A stretch of DNA of 64,000 bases from Tsukamurella sp. PLM1 (GTDB lineage: Bacteria > Actinomycetota > Actinomycetes > Mycobacteriales > Mycobacteriaceae). Positions 1 through 11,384 of the stretch are shown here, piece by piece. Under the pieces are notes generated by a model. The model did no database searches. It saw nothing but the letters and a program-made list of their open reading frames with translations, and was not told where the DNA came from. The DNA is taken from positions 2,294,001 to 2,358,000 of the forward strand of contig NZ_AP025688.1 in the NCBI RefSeq assembly GCF_023168325.1, written 5' to 3'. Numbering within the stretch: the first letter of the stretch is position 1; each line of letters starts with the position of its first letter. The position numbers were made by a program, and so were the translations under genes.

Positions 1-1545
1 AGCCGCGGGCGAAAGCGGCACGCAGGTCCTGCGGATCACCGTCGTGGGCGATGACGACGCCCACATCGCCGTTGTAGACCTTCGCGTCGTAGTCGTTCGC
101 GGTCACCAGCAGCGGCTGGCCCGCATACCAACCCGCGCCGCCCGCGCGCACGCCCGCCCACTCCTCGGCCAGCTGCGCCCACCGAGTGACGCCGGACGGT
201 CCCTCCGAGTGCGCGCACAGTACGCGGTGCAGCTGGACGCCGGTGGCGGCCTCGGCGGCGAGCCCGCGCTGCGCCGCACCGACGGTGACCGTGCTCGCCC
301 GCTCCACGTCTGCGCGCAGACCCACGAGATCGTCAGGATCGCACCACTCGATCGCGCCGTCGCCGCCCGCGCGGGCCAGCGCGATCACGGCGTCGGCGTC
401 ACCGCGCCGCACGGCGTCGGCCAGCTCACCGAGCGCCCCGGTGAACCGGCGGCCGCGGCGCAGGCGGACGACTCCGCGGCGGGCCTCGGCCAGCTCGGCC
501 GGATCCAGGCCGGCCTCGTCCTCACCCTCGCGCGCCGCCTCGTCGGCGAGCACCGCGTCGAGCTCGGGCGACGGCGTGCGGGTCACCCCGCGGGCCACCA
601 GGTCGCCCAGCACCGCGCCCGCGTCGACGGAGGCCAGCTGGTCCGGGTCGCCGACCAGAATGAGCCGCGCCTCGGGCCGCAATGCCTCGAGCAGGCGGCA
701 CATGATGGTCAGCGAGACCATCGACGTCTCGTCCACGACGACCACGTCATACGGCAGGTGGTTGCCCGCGTCGTGGCGGAACCGGCTGGCGTTGCCGGGC
801 TTGAAGCCGAGCATGCGGTGGATCGTCTGCGCCGGGATCTCGCGCGGGAGGCCCAGTTCGGCGCCCTGCGTCCGGACCTCGCCGGCGAGCTGTGCGGCGG
901 CGCGTCCGGTGGGCGCGGCCAGCCCCACCCGCAGGCCGGGGCCGTGCTGGTCGAACAGCAGCGACAGGATCCGCGCCACCGTGTACGTCTTGCCCGTGCC
1001 GGGCCCACCTGCGAGGACCGTGGTCTGCCCGAGTACCGACGCCGCGGCGGCGAGCCGCTGCCGGTCGGGACCCGGCTCGGGGAACGTGGTGCGCAAACCG
1101 TCCCGCAGGCGCGCGGCGTCCACGCCGGGCGCCGCGCCCGCGCGGGCGTCGAGGATCGCCCGGACCGTCTGCTCCTGCCGGTGGTACCGGTCGAGGTAGA
1201 GCAGCTCGTCACCCACCAGCCGCAATGGACGCAGCGGTCCCGACGCAGCGCCCAGGACGAGCGGCTGCGCCGCAGCCCGTCGAGCACGGCGGCGTTATCG
1301 GGCCAGGGCAGCGCGGCCACGTCGAGGTCGCCCTCGACGTCGACGGCGACGTCGCGCAGGCGGCTCAGCTCCAGGCACACCGACCCGAGCCGCACGGCGC
1401 GGGTGGCGAGCGCGGCGGCGAGCAGCACCGACTGGTCGGTCTCACCGCCGAGCCGGCCCAGTGTCGCCGCGACGTGCACGTCAGCCGGGCCGAGGACACC
1501 GGCGTCGGCGAACGTCTCCAGCAGCGTCGGCTCCGTCGTACTCAT
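1..1545 (-). CDS. recD: RecD, helicase subunit of RecBCD (3' end outside window, frame-interrupted)
   Basis: 5'-3' helicase subunit of the RecBCD double-strand-break repair nuclease. The ATG at 1545 is preceded by a strong ribosome site (AGGGGAGG). The N-terminus starts MSTTEPTLLETFADAGVLG, and the Walker A motif GGPGTGKT lies near 1000. The stretch VVVVDETSMVS near 720-750 is the Walker B region. One frame change near 1265 is explained by a missing C in the codons for R-S-P. The gene lies directly downstream of recB and overlaps its 3' end. The order recC-recB-recD matches mycobacteria. The C-terminal helicase domain runs off the left edge of the window. Confidence 0.9.
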
Positions 1546-4500
1546 CGCCCTCCCCTGCCAGCGCGTCGGACACCGCGACGACGAGCGCCGCCGGCGGGTG
1601 CCATTCGAAGACCCCGCCCCGGGCGGGGTGTCGGGGCCGATCATCGCCCGCACGAAGTGGTACTGGATCACGCCGAGGTGCTCCCCCGGCGCGTAGCCGG
1701 TCAGCTTCCAGCGCAGGAACCGGTGCAGCGCGACCGAGTACAGCAGCGCCTGGAGCACGTAATGCGACGAGATCATCTCGCGCGCCATCGCCCCGGGCGT
1801 GTAGTCCGCCGTGGTCAGATCGCCCCGCGCGAGCCGGTTGGTCTTGTAGTCGACCACGGTGAACCGATCGCCCAGCTCGCCCCGGACCCGCAGCACCGAG
1901 TCGATGCTGCCGGTGAGGTAGCCGCGCAGCGCGGCGCCGGGGACCTCGCGCAGCCGCTCCGCGTACGGCGCCAGCGGATCACCCGCGGGTAGGTGCTCGT
2001 CCAGGAGATCGGCGATGCGGGCGAGCGTGGCCGAGTCCCGTTCGGCGAGCGGGATCTCGAAGTCGAGCTCGGCGAGATGATCGCCGGGCGCGACATCGGC
2101 CAGGGTGAGGCCCGCGAGTGGACCGGTGCCGAGCGGCGTCCGCAGCACGGCGACCAGCGCGCGCGCCACCTCCGCCGGATCGTCGCCGGTGGCGCCGAAC
2201 TCGGCCGCCTCGCGGCACCGCGCGAGGACCTCCGCCTCCAGGTCGGGTGCGCCGGTGTCGACATGTTCGAGGATCTCGTGCACGAGGGTGCCGAACACCG
2301 CGCCGCCCGACAGCCCGTTCATCAGGCTCGACGGTGCGCCGCCCGCCTCGGCCGCCGAGCCCAACGGTTCGTCGAGGGGCTCGTCGGCGGTGATCGGTTC
2401 CTCCGGCTCGCTCCCCGTGTCGGGCGCGGCGTCCGCGGGACCGTGCGCCGCGTCCGCGACCAGTGCCGAGTAGCTGGTACGGCGCCACGTGGGGTCCACC
2501 CGCCGCACCGCGCGGCCGAGCTCCAGCGTCGGGAAGCCCGTGAACGGCGGGTGCCACTGCGGGGAGGCGGGGCGGCGAGGTCGACCGGCTCGATCGACAC
2601 CGCGGACTCGATCGGGGCGGCCCATTCCCGCAGCCGGGCCCCGACCTCGGCGTCCGGCGGCAGCGGCGCCGCGGCGTCGGGCACCCGGCCGCCGCCGACC
2701 GCCGAGAACAGGAGACGGTGCAGCGGCGAGCCCTTGGTCGTGGTGCTGGGCGCCCACCACAGCACCAGCCTGGACTGGGCCCGGGTGGCGCCGACGTAGA
2801 GCAGGCGCAGTTCCTCGGCCGCCTCCTCCTCGCGCGAGACCGTCAGGCGTGCGGCGTAGCCCGGCGCGTCCTTGCCGCCCACATCGACGTAGCGCACGCC
2901 GTCCTCGTGGAAGGTGAACGTGTCGCGATCACCGAAGCCGCCGAACGAATCCCACGCGAACGGCAGGTACACGACGGGGAACTGCAGCCCCTTGCTCCCG
3001 TGCACCGTCATCAGTTGGACCGCGGCGGCGTCGGTGGCCAGGCGGCGGGCCGGGTCGGCGGTGCCACCCAGGCCGGGATCGGCGATGCGCTCGGCCAGCC
3101 AGCGGGTGGCCGCGCCCAGCCCGAGCCCCAGGGTGACGGTGGCGTGCTGCACGAGCTCGGCGACGTGGCGCAGGTCGGTGAGGACGCGCTCGCCGCCGAC
3201 CCGCCCGAGCATGCGCTCGTCGAACCGCGAACCGGTGGCCACCGCGTCGAACATCGCCGCGAACCCGGACCGTGCGAACACACCGGCCAGGGTGCGCAGC
3301 CGGCCGCTGATCTCCGAGACCAGCTCGTCGCCGCGCTCGTCCAGGTCGCGGGCGGTGAACTCGAACAGCGGGGTGAGCGCCGCGAGCCGCGCCCGGTCGC
3401 TGCGGCCGGGGTTCTCGAGTGCCTGCAACACCCGCAGCCAGTCGGTGGCCGCCGCCGTGGTGAACACGCTGGCGCCGCCCGCGGCGACGGCCGCGACGCC
3501 GTGCCCCTGCAGCAGCGCCTGCAGTTCCGCGATGTGCTCGTTCTTGCGGACGAGGACCGCGATGTCCTTGGGTGCCAGGGGACGCGGTCCCCGTCGGCGT
3601 CGAGCACGTCCCCCGCCGCGAGGGTCCGCGCGATGTCGGCCGCGACGTCGCGCAGCACCGCCCTCCGCACCCCGGGTACGCGCGGCACGCCGTACTGGGT
3701 CTTGGGACCGACGCCGTTCGACCCGAGGTGGCGCAGCCGCAGCGACGGCCCCGGGAGGCGCGCGACCCCGTGCTGGGCGCTCACCTGCCCCACCACGATG
3801 TCGGCGTCGCCGAGGGCGACGTCGCCGTACAAGTGTTGCAGCGCCGCCACGAGCGGACCGTCGGACCGCCGGTTGACGTCGAGCGCCTGCCGCGTCGTCG
3901 CGTCCCGCGCCGCGCCCAGGTAGCTGTACACCTCCGCACCGCGGAAGGCGTAGATCGCCTGTTTCGGGTCGCCCACCAGCACCAGCGTCCGCGCGCCGTG
4001 GAAGGCCGCGCGGAGGATGTCCCACTGGACCGGATCCGTGTCCTGGAACTCGTCGACCAGAACGACCGAGTACTTCTCGCGCAGGCGGGTACAGGCGCGG
4101 GGGCCGTGCGCCGGGTCCACCAGTGCGGCGCGCAGCAGCCCCTGCAGGTCGTCGAAGTCGCGCAGCCGGCCGGCCCGCTTGCGCCTGTCGACCTCGCGCC
4201 GCACGGCCTCGGCGTACTGCACGCGCTCCGCCACGTCGGTGCCCGGTTCCGCGTCGCGCGGGGTGATCTCCGCGCGCGGATTGGCGACGACGGTGCGCGC
4301 GTACAGCAGGGCGGTCGTGAGCGGGAACGGCGGGCGCGAGCGCCCGGCGAACATCGCCAGATACGCGTCCTCGGCCACCTCCTGCACCAGCTCGCCGATG
4401 TCCTCGACGAACTGCACGCCGGGTTCGAGGTCGCCGATGAGGCCCAGCGCCTCGAGCATCCGCTGGCAGAAGCCGTGCGTGGTGGTGATCGTGGCGGCGT

Positions 4501-4873
4501 CGAAGTCCGACAGGGCGGCCACCAGCCGGCGGTGGCGCGCGGCGACCTCCGCCGGTGCGCCGGTCGCCAGGTACCGGACCAGCTCGTCGGCCGAGGCCCG
4601 CGCCGTGTCCGGGTCGCGCAGTGCCCGTTCGACGCCGAGCAGCCGGGCGCGGGCGCGCTCGCGCAGCTCCTGGGTCGCCGCCCGGGAGAACGTGATCAGC
4701 AGCATCTCGCCGAGCTCGGCGACCCCCTCGGCGACGTACCGCGCCAGCAGGCCGACGATCGCGTACGTCTTGCCGGTGCCGGCGCTGGCCTCGAGCACCG
4801 TCGTCGTGGGCCCCGCGGGCAGCGGGCCGGTCAGCTCGAACGGCGTGGCGCCGAGCACCGATTCGCGGACCAT
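1481..4873 (-). CDS. recB: RecB, helicase-nuclease subunit of RecBCD (frame-interrupted)
   Basis: 3'-5' helicase and nuclease subunit of RecBCD, acting on DNA ends in the cytoplasm. The N-terminal UvrD-type helicase shows Walker A (EASAGTGKT), Walker B (VDEFQDTDPVQW) and the later motif QLMTVHGSKGLQFPV. The C-terminal nuclease domain carries DSVLRVRGELGDRFTVVDYKTN, the conserved D and DYK catalytic residues. The ATG at 4873 follows the recC stop by one base, so the genes are co-transcribed. Frame changes lie near 3590, 2560 and 1620; the last is a G5 run read as G4. In the corrected frame the stop is at 1481, overlapping the recD start by about 65 bases. Because of the indels the exact end is uncertain. 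Confidence 0.9.
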
Positions 4874-4874
4874 G

Positions 4875-7800
4875 TCAGCGCACCTCCTCGTGGGTCACGA
4901 GCGGGACCCACAACCGTGCGGCGAGCGCGCCGAAGCGGGTGCCGGCCTGGGAGTATTCGGCTTCGACGCCCCGAGGTGGTCCCAGCGCGTCGTCGAACGC
5001 CGACTCCCCCAGCGCGTACCGCACGGACCGGTCCTTGCCGTCACCGAACGCGCCGCCGAACTCGGCGCGGGCGGCCTCCAGGGCCTGCGCCGCGCTGTCG
5101 CCGGCGACCCCGCGCTCGACGTACAGCGCCGATGCGCTCGGGAACAGCGGCAGGGGCTCGGAGAGGCCGCGCTCGCGCAGGTCCGCGAGCCGCCGCAGTT
5201 GCTCGACGGGGTCGTCGGGCACCCTGAGCGTGGACGTCAGGACGCCGCGGAACCGGGCCCGCCCGATCGCGACCGCCGACGCCCCGGCGCGCCCGCTCGC
5301 CCCGAGCGCGAGCAGCGCGACCCACGCCGCCATCCGGTGCTTCGGGGCCAGCTTGCTGTACGAGGCCCGCACGATCCCGCCGGTGCGGACCGACGGGACG
5401 GACCCGACGAGCCGGCGACCGTCGCCGAGGTCGACCGCGACGTCCACCGTCGAGCCCGGTTCGGACAGGTGCGGCCCGGCGACGCGAGCCAGGTCGGCCA
5501 CGGTGAGCGCGACGTCGTCGAGGACGGCGGCGCCCAGGGCGAACGGAGGCAGGGTGCCGCGCCGCATCTCGGCGGCCGCGAACTTCTCCGGCGGCACTCC
5601 GGCCAGCGCCGAACCGAGCATCCGCTCGCCGATGTCCCACTTCTGCAGGCCGTCCGGCGCGATGGTGAGCGCCTCGGCGAGTTCCTCGTCCTGGTCGGGC
5701 ACCGTGAATCCCAATCGTTGGCGCAGGAACGCCTTCACCGGGTGCTCGCAGAACCGCAGCAGCGCATCGAGATCGACGTCCTCGACGGCCGCCGCGGGGG
5801 CGAGCGGAGCGTCGAGGAACGGTTCCGGCCGCTGCGGTTCGCCCGTCGCCGCGACCGCGCCCGCATAGGCCGCCGGATCGAACGAGAACGGCACGCCAGT
5901 ACCGAATCGGTCGGGGTCGAAGTTGTCGGCGTCGAACGGCTGCAGCGCGTGCCGGAACTCGAGTCCCTCCACCTCGGCGCCGTCCGCCGGCCGCGCCGCC
6001 AGCAGTGCGCGGGCCGCGTCGCGGAGCTCGGCCACCGGCACCGCCGGAGGCCGGACCGTGCCCTTCACCGGGTCCGCGCCGGTGTAGAACACCAGCAGGC
6101 GGTCGGTGGCGCTCGTCACCGCGTCGAGGAACAGTTCGCGGTCCTCCGCCCGGGGATCGCGCTCCCCACGCACGGCGTGCGGCCCAGGACGTCGTCGCCC
6201 GAGAAGCGGGTGGACCGGGGGAACACCTCGTCGTCGAGCCCCAGCAGGACCACCACGCGATGCGGGACCGAGCGCATCGGAACCAGGGTGCACACCGTCA
6301 GCTCGCCGGTGCGGAAGTTCGCGCGGGTGGGCTTCGCGGACAGCCGCGAGTCCAGCATCGCGCGCACCTCGGTCAGGGTCAGATCGCGGTCGGCGCCGTC
6401 GCGGAGCGCGGCGGCGAGCTCTCGTCCGGCCTGCGTGACCTGCCAGGCGTCCGCCGGGGCGACCGCGCCCACCTCGCCGGTGAGGCGCTGCAGCGAGTCC
6501 GCCCACTCCCGCGCCGGACGGCGGCCACGGCTGTCCGCGGCGGCCGCGGTGAGCACCGCGAGGTACTCGGCGAACCGGCCGACCAGGTCGATGTCGGTCG
6601 AATCCACGTCGTCCAGCGGCAGGCCCAGGCCCAGCCAGTCACCGTCGGACTCGTCGGCCACCACGCCGAGCACGATCCGGTCCAGCGCGGTCGCGAGCGT
6701 GTTCTGCGGGAACCCGCCCAGCCCGAACCGCTCGCGGCCCGCCGCGTCGAGGCCCCAGCGCGCGCCCGACGGCCCCGCCCACTCGCGCAGCCGCTCGATG
6801 TTCGCATCGGTGAAGCGGAACCGGCGTCGCACCGGCTCGGTGGCCGCGAGGTCGAGCACCTGCGCCACCGTCGCGCGACCGTCCGCGAGCTCGAGCACCG
6901 TGACCACGGCGTCCAGCAGCGGGTTCGTGAAGCGCAGCGCCCGGTCAGCCAGGCGCACCCGCAGCCGTTGCGCGGGGTGCACCCGGTCCCCCGCCTCGGT
7001 CGGCTCGCCCGACGGTGCCCCCGCCCCGGCGACGGCCTGCCCGAACGCGGACCGGATCAGCGGGGCGTAGGTCTCGATGTCCGGGCAGGTCACCAGGACG
7101 TCCCGGGGCTCGAGCGTGGGATCGTCCTCGAACAACCGCACCAACCGCTCGCGGAGCACCTCGATCATCCGCGCGGCCCGTGGCACGCGTGGAACTCGAG
7201 CGACCCGTCGGCTGCGGCCGTGGGGGTGAGCGGCGCGTCGGCCGCGACGGCCGCCTGCAGCGCCCCCAGCAGCGTCGTCGGGCGCGCGGGACCGGGATGG
7301 TGCACGTCCGCGCCGGCCAGCGGCGCGACCCGGGCCTGCAGTTCGCGTGCCTCCCGGCCCAGCGACGCGAGCAGCGGGTTCATCGCCGCGGGCGCGACGG
7401 CGCGCGGCACCGGCACGGGCAGCGCACCGTCGGACTCGGTGCCGGCGGCCACGGCACCCGACCAGAGCGCGGGGCTCGGATGCGGCAGCCACAGGTGCAC
7501 GTCCCGGCCGGCGGCGAGCGCCGACAGGACCCCGCCTGATCCGTCGGCAGCCGGGTGGGCCCGTACACCGACACGCGGCCCGGAAGCTCGACGACGCCCG
7601 GGTCGGCCCGCAGCGCCGTGCACGCCGCCGCCAGGCGCTCCGCAGGGCTGGCCACCCCGGCCAGGCCCGTACCCGGCGGAACAGCTCGGCCTGCCAGCGC
7701 AGATCCTCGGGCAGCTCGCCGCCGACCCCGTCGGAGTCGTGGCCGGCGGCCCACTCCACGAGCATGCCCGGCCGGTTCGCGCCGTACGAACGCAGGAGGC

Positions 7801-8224
7801 CCGCGACGAGCTCCGCGGTCGAGTAGCGCCGGCGGGGACGATGGCCGGGCTGGTCTGCCCAGCCGCCCGGCCGTTCGACCCCGAGGTGCCGGGCGAGGAC
7901 CCGGCCCGCGGGCTCGAACGCCAGCTCGTCGATCGCCGCGAGCACCAACCAGACCAGCCGCACGCCCCGCCACGGATCGGCGTCCACCGCGATGCCGGAG
8001 GCGGCGGCCACCACGTCCGCGACCAGGGCGGCCGGGGTGGGGAACGCGATGTTCGCGGCGATGCCCAGCCGCGATGCGAGTCCCTGCTTGATCCAGCGCT
8101 CCACCCCGCGCGCCGGGACCGCGATCAGTTCCGCCGCGAACGGGTCCGCGCCGGGGGCGGCGAGGACCTCCGCGAGCGCGTCCAACAGGACGTCGCCGCG
8201 CTCGGATCGATGGACGGTCAGCAT
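4875..8224 (-). CDS. recC: RecC, Chi-recognition subunit of RecBCD (frame-interrupted)
   Basis: Structural and Chi-scanning subunit of RecBCD, first gene of the recCBD run. The ATG at 8224 gives MLTVHRSERGDVLLDALAEV, the family's usual N-terminus; upstream in-frame codons to 8254 are unlikely to be used. The protein holds an inactive helicase-like fold (PARGVERWIKQGLASRLG near the start) and ends WVPLVTHEEVR. Corrected length is about 1115 residues, normal for actinobacterial RecC. Frame changes occur near 7670, 7540, 7175 and 6165. Between them the sequence remains continuous RecC-like protein, so the gene is probably intact in the organism. Confidence 0.88.
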
Positions 8225-8272
8225 GGCCGCAGTTCTAACACGCGGGTCCGACACGGAACGCCGACGGGCGCG

Positions 8273-9079
8273 TCAGACCGCCCGGGACAGCGCGGCGGGC
8301 AACTCGGACAGCGCGCGGATGGACGGCGGTTCCCCGCCGATCCCCCGGCCGGACCGGTCCAGCCACAGCCCGCGCAACCCCGCGTCCCGTGCCGCCGCCA
8401 CGTCGTTGGCGTAGTTGTCGCCCACCGCGATGCAATCGGCGGGCGCGGCTCCGGCGAGCGCGCACGCGTGCTCGAAGATCCGCGGGTCCGGCTTCCCGAA
8501 GCCCAACGTGTCCGTGGTGACCACGTGCTCGAACCGCTCGGAGACCCCGAGGACCTGCAGCTTCATCCGGGTCGCGGAGTTCGACGAGTTGGTCAGCAGC
8601 ACCACCGTGATGCCCCACCGCTCCGCCGCCTGGACCGCGGCCATCGCGTCCGGGTACAGCCGCTGCGCCGCGGCGAACGCCGGGTCGTAGCCGCTGCAGA
8701 ACCGCCGGTAGCGCCGCGACTCCCACACCAGACCGACATCGGACGCGGCCGTCGCGATGCGGGCCTTGCGCATCTCGTGGAACCGGAGCTCGCCCGCGGT
8801 GTACCGGGCGAAGATGCCCTCCGGGTCGCCGCTGAAGTGCTCGCCGAACCGCTCCCGGTCGGCGGCGCTCGACTGCGGCCACACCTCGAGCGCGCCCGCA
8901 CGGGCGGCGGTCCGCATGGCCGCAGCCGTATCGATCAGGGTGTCGTCGACGTCGAGGACGAGCACGTGGCAGGGCCGCGGACCGTCGAACCCGGACCGCG
9001 CGCGCAGACGCCGGACCGCATCGGCGCCCCAGGTCACCCCGCTGCGAACCGCGGTCCCGACCAGATCCGTGATCTCCAC
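8273..9079 (-). CDS. HAD-superfamily hydrolase
   Basis: Intact protein of 268 residues, GTG start at 9079. Haloacid dehalogenase fold: motif I DVDDTLID near residue 43, motif II VVLLTNSSNS, and motifs III/IV in GFGKPDPRIF and VGDNYANDVAAA. Family members are mostly small-molecule phosphatases; motif I begins DxD, as expected for a phosphatase using an aspartyl-phosphate intermediate. The substrate cannot be read from sequence. About 50 bases separate it from recC, in the same direction, so it might share a transcript. Confidence 0.85.
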   Translation of the reverse strand: MEITDLVGTAVRSGVTWGADAVRRLRARSGFDGPRPCHVLVLDVDDTLIDTAAAMRTAARAGALEVWPQSSAADRERFGEHFSGDPEGIFARYTAGELRFHEMRKARIATAASDVGLVWESRRYRRFCSGYDPAFAAAQRLYPDAMAAVQAAERWGITVVLLTNSSNSATRMKLQVLGVSERFEHVVTTDTLGFGKPDPRIFEHACALAGAAPADCIAVGDNYANDVAAARDAGLRGLWLDRSGRGIGGEPPSIRALSELPAALSRAV

Positions 9080-9102
9080 GCGCCCGTCCCTCTCCCGACC
9101 CG

Positions 9103-9531
9103 CTACACGAACAGCTTCTTGAACCTATCCAACGATTCCTCGATGTCGCCCTTCAACGCGCGCGCCACCGTCGAACCGATCGGCCCGAACAGCGGCGGCC
9201 CGCCCAGATCGGCGCGCAGCGCCATCCGCGTCCCCGTGCCCGCCGGCGTCGCGGTCACGGTCAGCTTGTACTTGGTCCCGGCGACGCCCCGGCCGTCCAG
9301 CACCAGCTTGCGGGGCGGCTCGTAGGTGTCGATGGTCCATTCGACGCGGTTGCGGAAGCCCTTGACCTTCACGACGGAACTGATCCGCACGCCGGCCTTC
9401 AGCTCGTCGGGAAGGGGGCTGCGGTAGCCGTCGTGCAGGGTGACCCACTCGGGCAGCAGGTTCAGGTCCGCGGCCTTCTCCCAGGCCGTGTCCGGGGGCG
9501 GTAACTCGACGGTGCTCTCGACCTTCGCCAC
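9103..9531 (-). CDS. SRPBCC-family protein (polyketide cyclase/dehydrase-like fold)
   Basis: Small cytoplasmic protein of 142 residues, GTG start at 9531 with AAGGAG about six bases upstream. It resembles the START/SRPBCC superfamily: N-terminal TVELPPPDTAWEKAADL, a central WTIDTYEPPRKLVLDGRG strand pair and a C-terminal helix ending FKKLFV. Such proteins have a deep hydrophobic ligand cavity. Mycobacterial relatives are mostly uncharacterised lipid- or toxin-like proteins. Divergent from the DUF1990 gene at 9584, with about 50 bases between. Confidence 0.8.
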   Translation of the reverse strand: MAKVESTVELPPPDTAWEKAADLNLLPEWVTLHDGYRSPLPDELKAGVRISSVVKVKGFRNRVEWTIDTYEPPRKLVLDGRGVAGTKYKLTVTATPAGTGTRMALRADLGGPPLFGPIGSTVARALKGDIEESLDRFKKLFV

Positions 9532-9583
9532 GCTCTACTCCTTCACAGGTGAATGATCGAATCGAACACTACAGTCGGGAACC

Positions 9584-10119
9584 GTGCCGGACCTCGCCGC
9601 CTTCGCCCACGCCCCGTTCACCTACCCCGAGGTCGGCGCCACCGCGGGCACCCCGCCCACCGACGCCCACGTGGTCCGCGCGGAGCGGGTCGTGGGCCAC
9701 GGACCCGACGACTTCACCGCCGTCCGCGCGTCGATCCTGTCGTTCGGGATGCAGCGCGGCGCGGGCATGCGGGTGCGGGCGAGCACCCCGACCGCGCGCG
9801 CGGGCACCGTCGTGCTGCTGCGCGCGCGGTTCCTCGGCCCGGTCCGGATCCCCTGCCGGGTGGTCTACACGATCGACGAACCCGGCCGGGCGGGCTTCGC
9901 GTACGGCACGCTGCCCGGCCACCCCGAGAGCGGCGAGGAGCTGTTCTGCGTGGAGCTGCGCTCCTCGCCGCAGCAGCCCGACGGTGCCGTCGTCGCCGTG
10001 GTCAGCGCATTCTCCCGGCCCGGCCGGTGGTACACGCGGCTCGGAGCGCCGTTCGGCCGCGCACTGCAGGCCGCGATGACCCGCCGCTACCTCGCGGCGG
10101 CGGGCGCGTCACGCGGTGA
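9584..10119 (+). CDS. DUF1990-family protein
   Basis: About 178 residues, GTG start at 9584. Recognised as DUF1990 from its characteristic order of motifs: FTYPEVGAT at the N-terminus, SFGMQRGAGMRVRA, CRVVYTIDEPGRAGFAYG, then LPGHPESGEELFCVEL and AFSRPGRWYTRL. Function is unknown. The annotated frame has no stop until 11494 and runs over the convergent thioesterase and modA, which is implausible. A single-base shift near 10100 gives the stop at 10117-10119, just before the convergent thioesterase stop at 10124, so I end it there. Confidence 0.75.
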
Positions 10120-10123
10120 CGCA

Positions 10124-10564
10124 TCAGGCCGACACGCGGCGCCGGCGGAACGGGACGGGCTCACCGACGAGGGCCTCGAGCTGCGCCCGGAGATCGTCCG
10201 GGATCGGCACCGGGCGACCCGAGGCGGCACCGTCGACCACCACCATGGAGGTCTCGGAGATCGCGGCCACGGCACCGTCGGCCCCGATCACCTCGTACCC
10301 GATGTCGAAGCCCGATCCGCCGATCCTGGTGACCCGCATGACGACCCGGGCCGGCTCCGGCGAGTACAGCAGCGGCGACACGTAGTCGATCTCCTGGTGC
10401 GCGACGAACATCGTGATCCGACCCGAGCCCGGCCCCGTGGCGAACTCCGTCATGAACCGGATCCGCGCCTCCTCGAGCAGCCGCAGCATCGACACGTTGT
10501 TGATGTGCTGGAGCGCGTCCATATCGGACCAGCGCATCGGGACCTTCACCTCGTGACTCGCCAT
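10124..10564 (-). CDS. Acyl-CoA thioesterase, 4-hydroxybenzoyl-CoA thioesterase (hotdog) family
   Basis: Hotdog-fold protein of 146 residues. The 4HBT signature is visible: VPMRWSDMDALQHINNVSML with the catalytic Asp in the MRWSDMDALQHIN block, and IDYVSPLLYS downstream. It probably hydrolyses acyl-CoA in the cytoplasm; chain length is not predictable. I chose the ATG at 10564 (MASHEVKVPMRWSD); a GTG at 10582 adds six residues and cannot be excluded because neither start has a clear ribosome site. Divergent from modA, 49 bases apart. Confidence 0.85.
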   Translation of the reverse strand: MASHEVKVPMRWSDMDALQHINNVSMLRLLEEARIRFMTEFATGPGSGRITMFVAHQEIDYVSPLLYSPEPARVVMRVTRIGGSGFDIGYEVIGADGAVAAISETSMVVVDGAASGRPVPIPDDLRAQLEALVGEPVPFRRRRVSA

Positions 10565-10613
10565 GCCGTTATTGTCGGTCACGGAACACGATCACCTGCC
10601 ACCGGGAGCTGCG

Positions 10614-11384
10614 ATGCGCGCCACACGAGTTCTGATGTCCGCCCTCCTCGCGGCATCCCTGGCGGCCTGCGGAACGTCCGGCAACGGTGCCGCGCCCTCG
10701 AGCCCGGGCGGTGCCGGCACCGTGATCGTGTACGCCGCGGCCAGCCTCAAAGCCACCTTCGAGGAACTGGGCCGCTCCTACTCCGCCACCCGTCCCGGCA
10801 CCACCGTGAAGTTCTCGTTCGGCGGTTCGTCGGGCCTGCTCACCCAGCTCACCCAGGGCGCGCCGGCCGACGTCTTCGCCACCGCCGACACCCCCACGAT
10901 GGACCGCGCCCGCGACGCCGGGCTGGTGAGCGGCGCCGAGCCGTTCGCCACCAACACCCTCACCATCGCGACGGCCCCGGGCAACCCGAAGGGCATCGCC
11001 TCCCTCGCCGACCTGACGAAGCCGGGCGTCTCGGTCGTGGTGTGCGCGAAGCCGGTCCCCTGCGGTGTCGCCACCGCGAAGGTCACCGCGGCCGCCGGGG
11101 TCACCCTCGCCCCGGTGAGCGAGGAGGACGCCGTCTCGAGTGTGCTCGCCAAGGTGCGGCACGGCCAGGCCGACGCCGGCCTCGTCTACAAGACGGACGT
11201 GCGCGGCACCGACGGGGCCGTCGGCGCGGTCGACTTCCCCCAGGCGGCGGACGCCGTCAACGTCTACCCGATCGCCACCCTGTCCGGCGCGAAGAACGCC
11301 GCAGGCGCGCAGGGCTTCATCGAGTACGTGCGCGGTCCCGAGGGCCGGCGCGCGCTCGAGGCCGCCGGCTTCGGGGCGCCGTGA
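10614..11384 (+). CDS. modA: ModA, molybdate-binding lipoprotein
   Basis: Periplasmic-face substrate-binding lipoprotein of the molybdate ABC importer, 256 residues. ATG at 10614 with GGGAG upstream. Signal peptide with lipobox LAASLAAC (Cys about residue 17). The mature part begins [17 protein letters not shown], the typical ModA N-terminal block, with [26 protein letters not shown] lining the oxyanion site (serines for anion binding), and ends [19 protein letters not shown]. The stop overlaps the GTG of modB (GTGA), so modABC is one operon. Confidence 0.93.
   Translation: MRATRVLMSALLAASLAACGTSGNGAAPSSPGGAGTVIVYAAASLKATFEELGRSYSATRPGTTVKFSFGGSSGLLTQLTQGAPADVFATADTPTMDRARDAGLVSGAEPFATNTLTIATAPGNPKGIASLADLTKPGVSVVVCAKPVPCGVATAKVTAAAGVTLAPVSEEDAVSSVLAKVRHGQADAGLVYKTDVRGTDGAVGAVDFPQAADAVNVYPIATLSGAKNAAGAQGFIEYVRGPEGRRALEAAGFGAP

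Noticed and set aside
6005..9325. A plus-strand open frame of 1106 codons opposite recC and the HAD gene
   Set aside because: Shadow frame of high-GC coding DNA: composition is Arg/Ala/Pro/Gly-rich with no recognisable domain, and the opposite strand encodes RecC.
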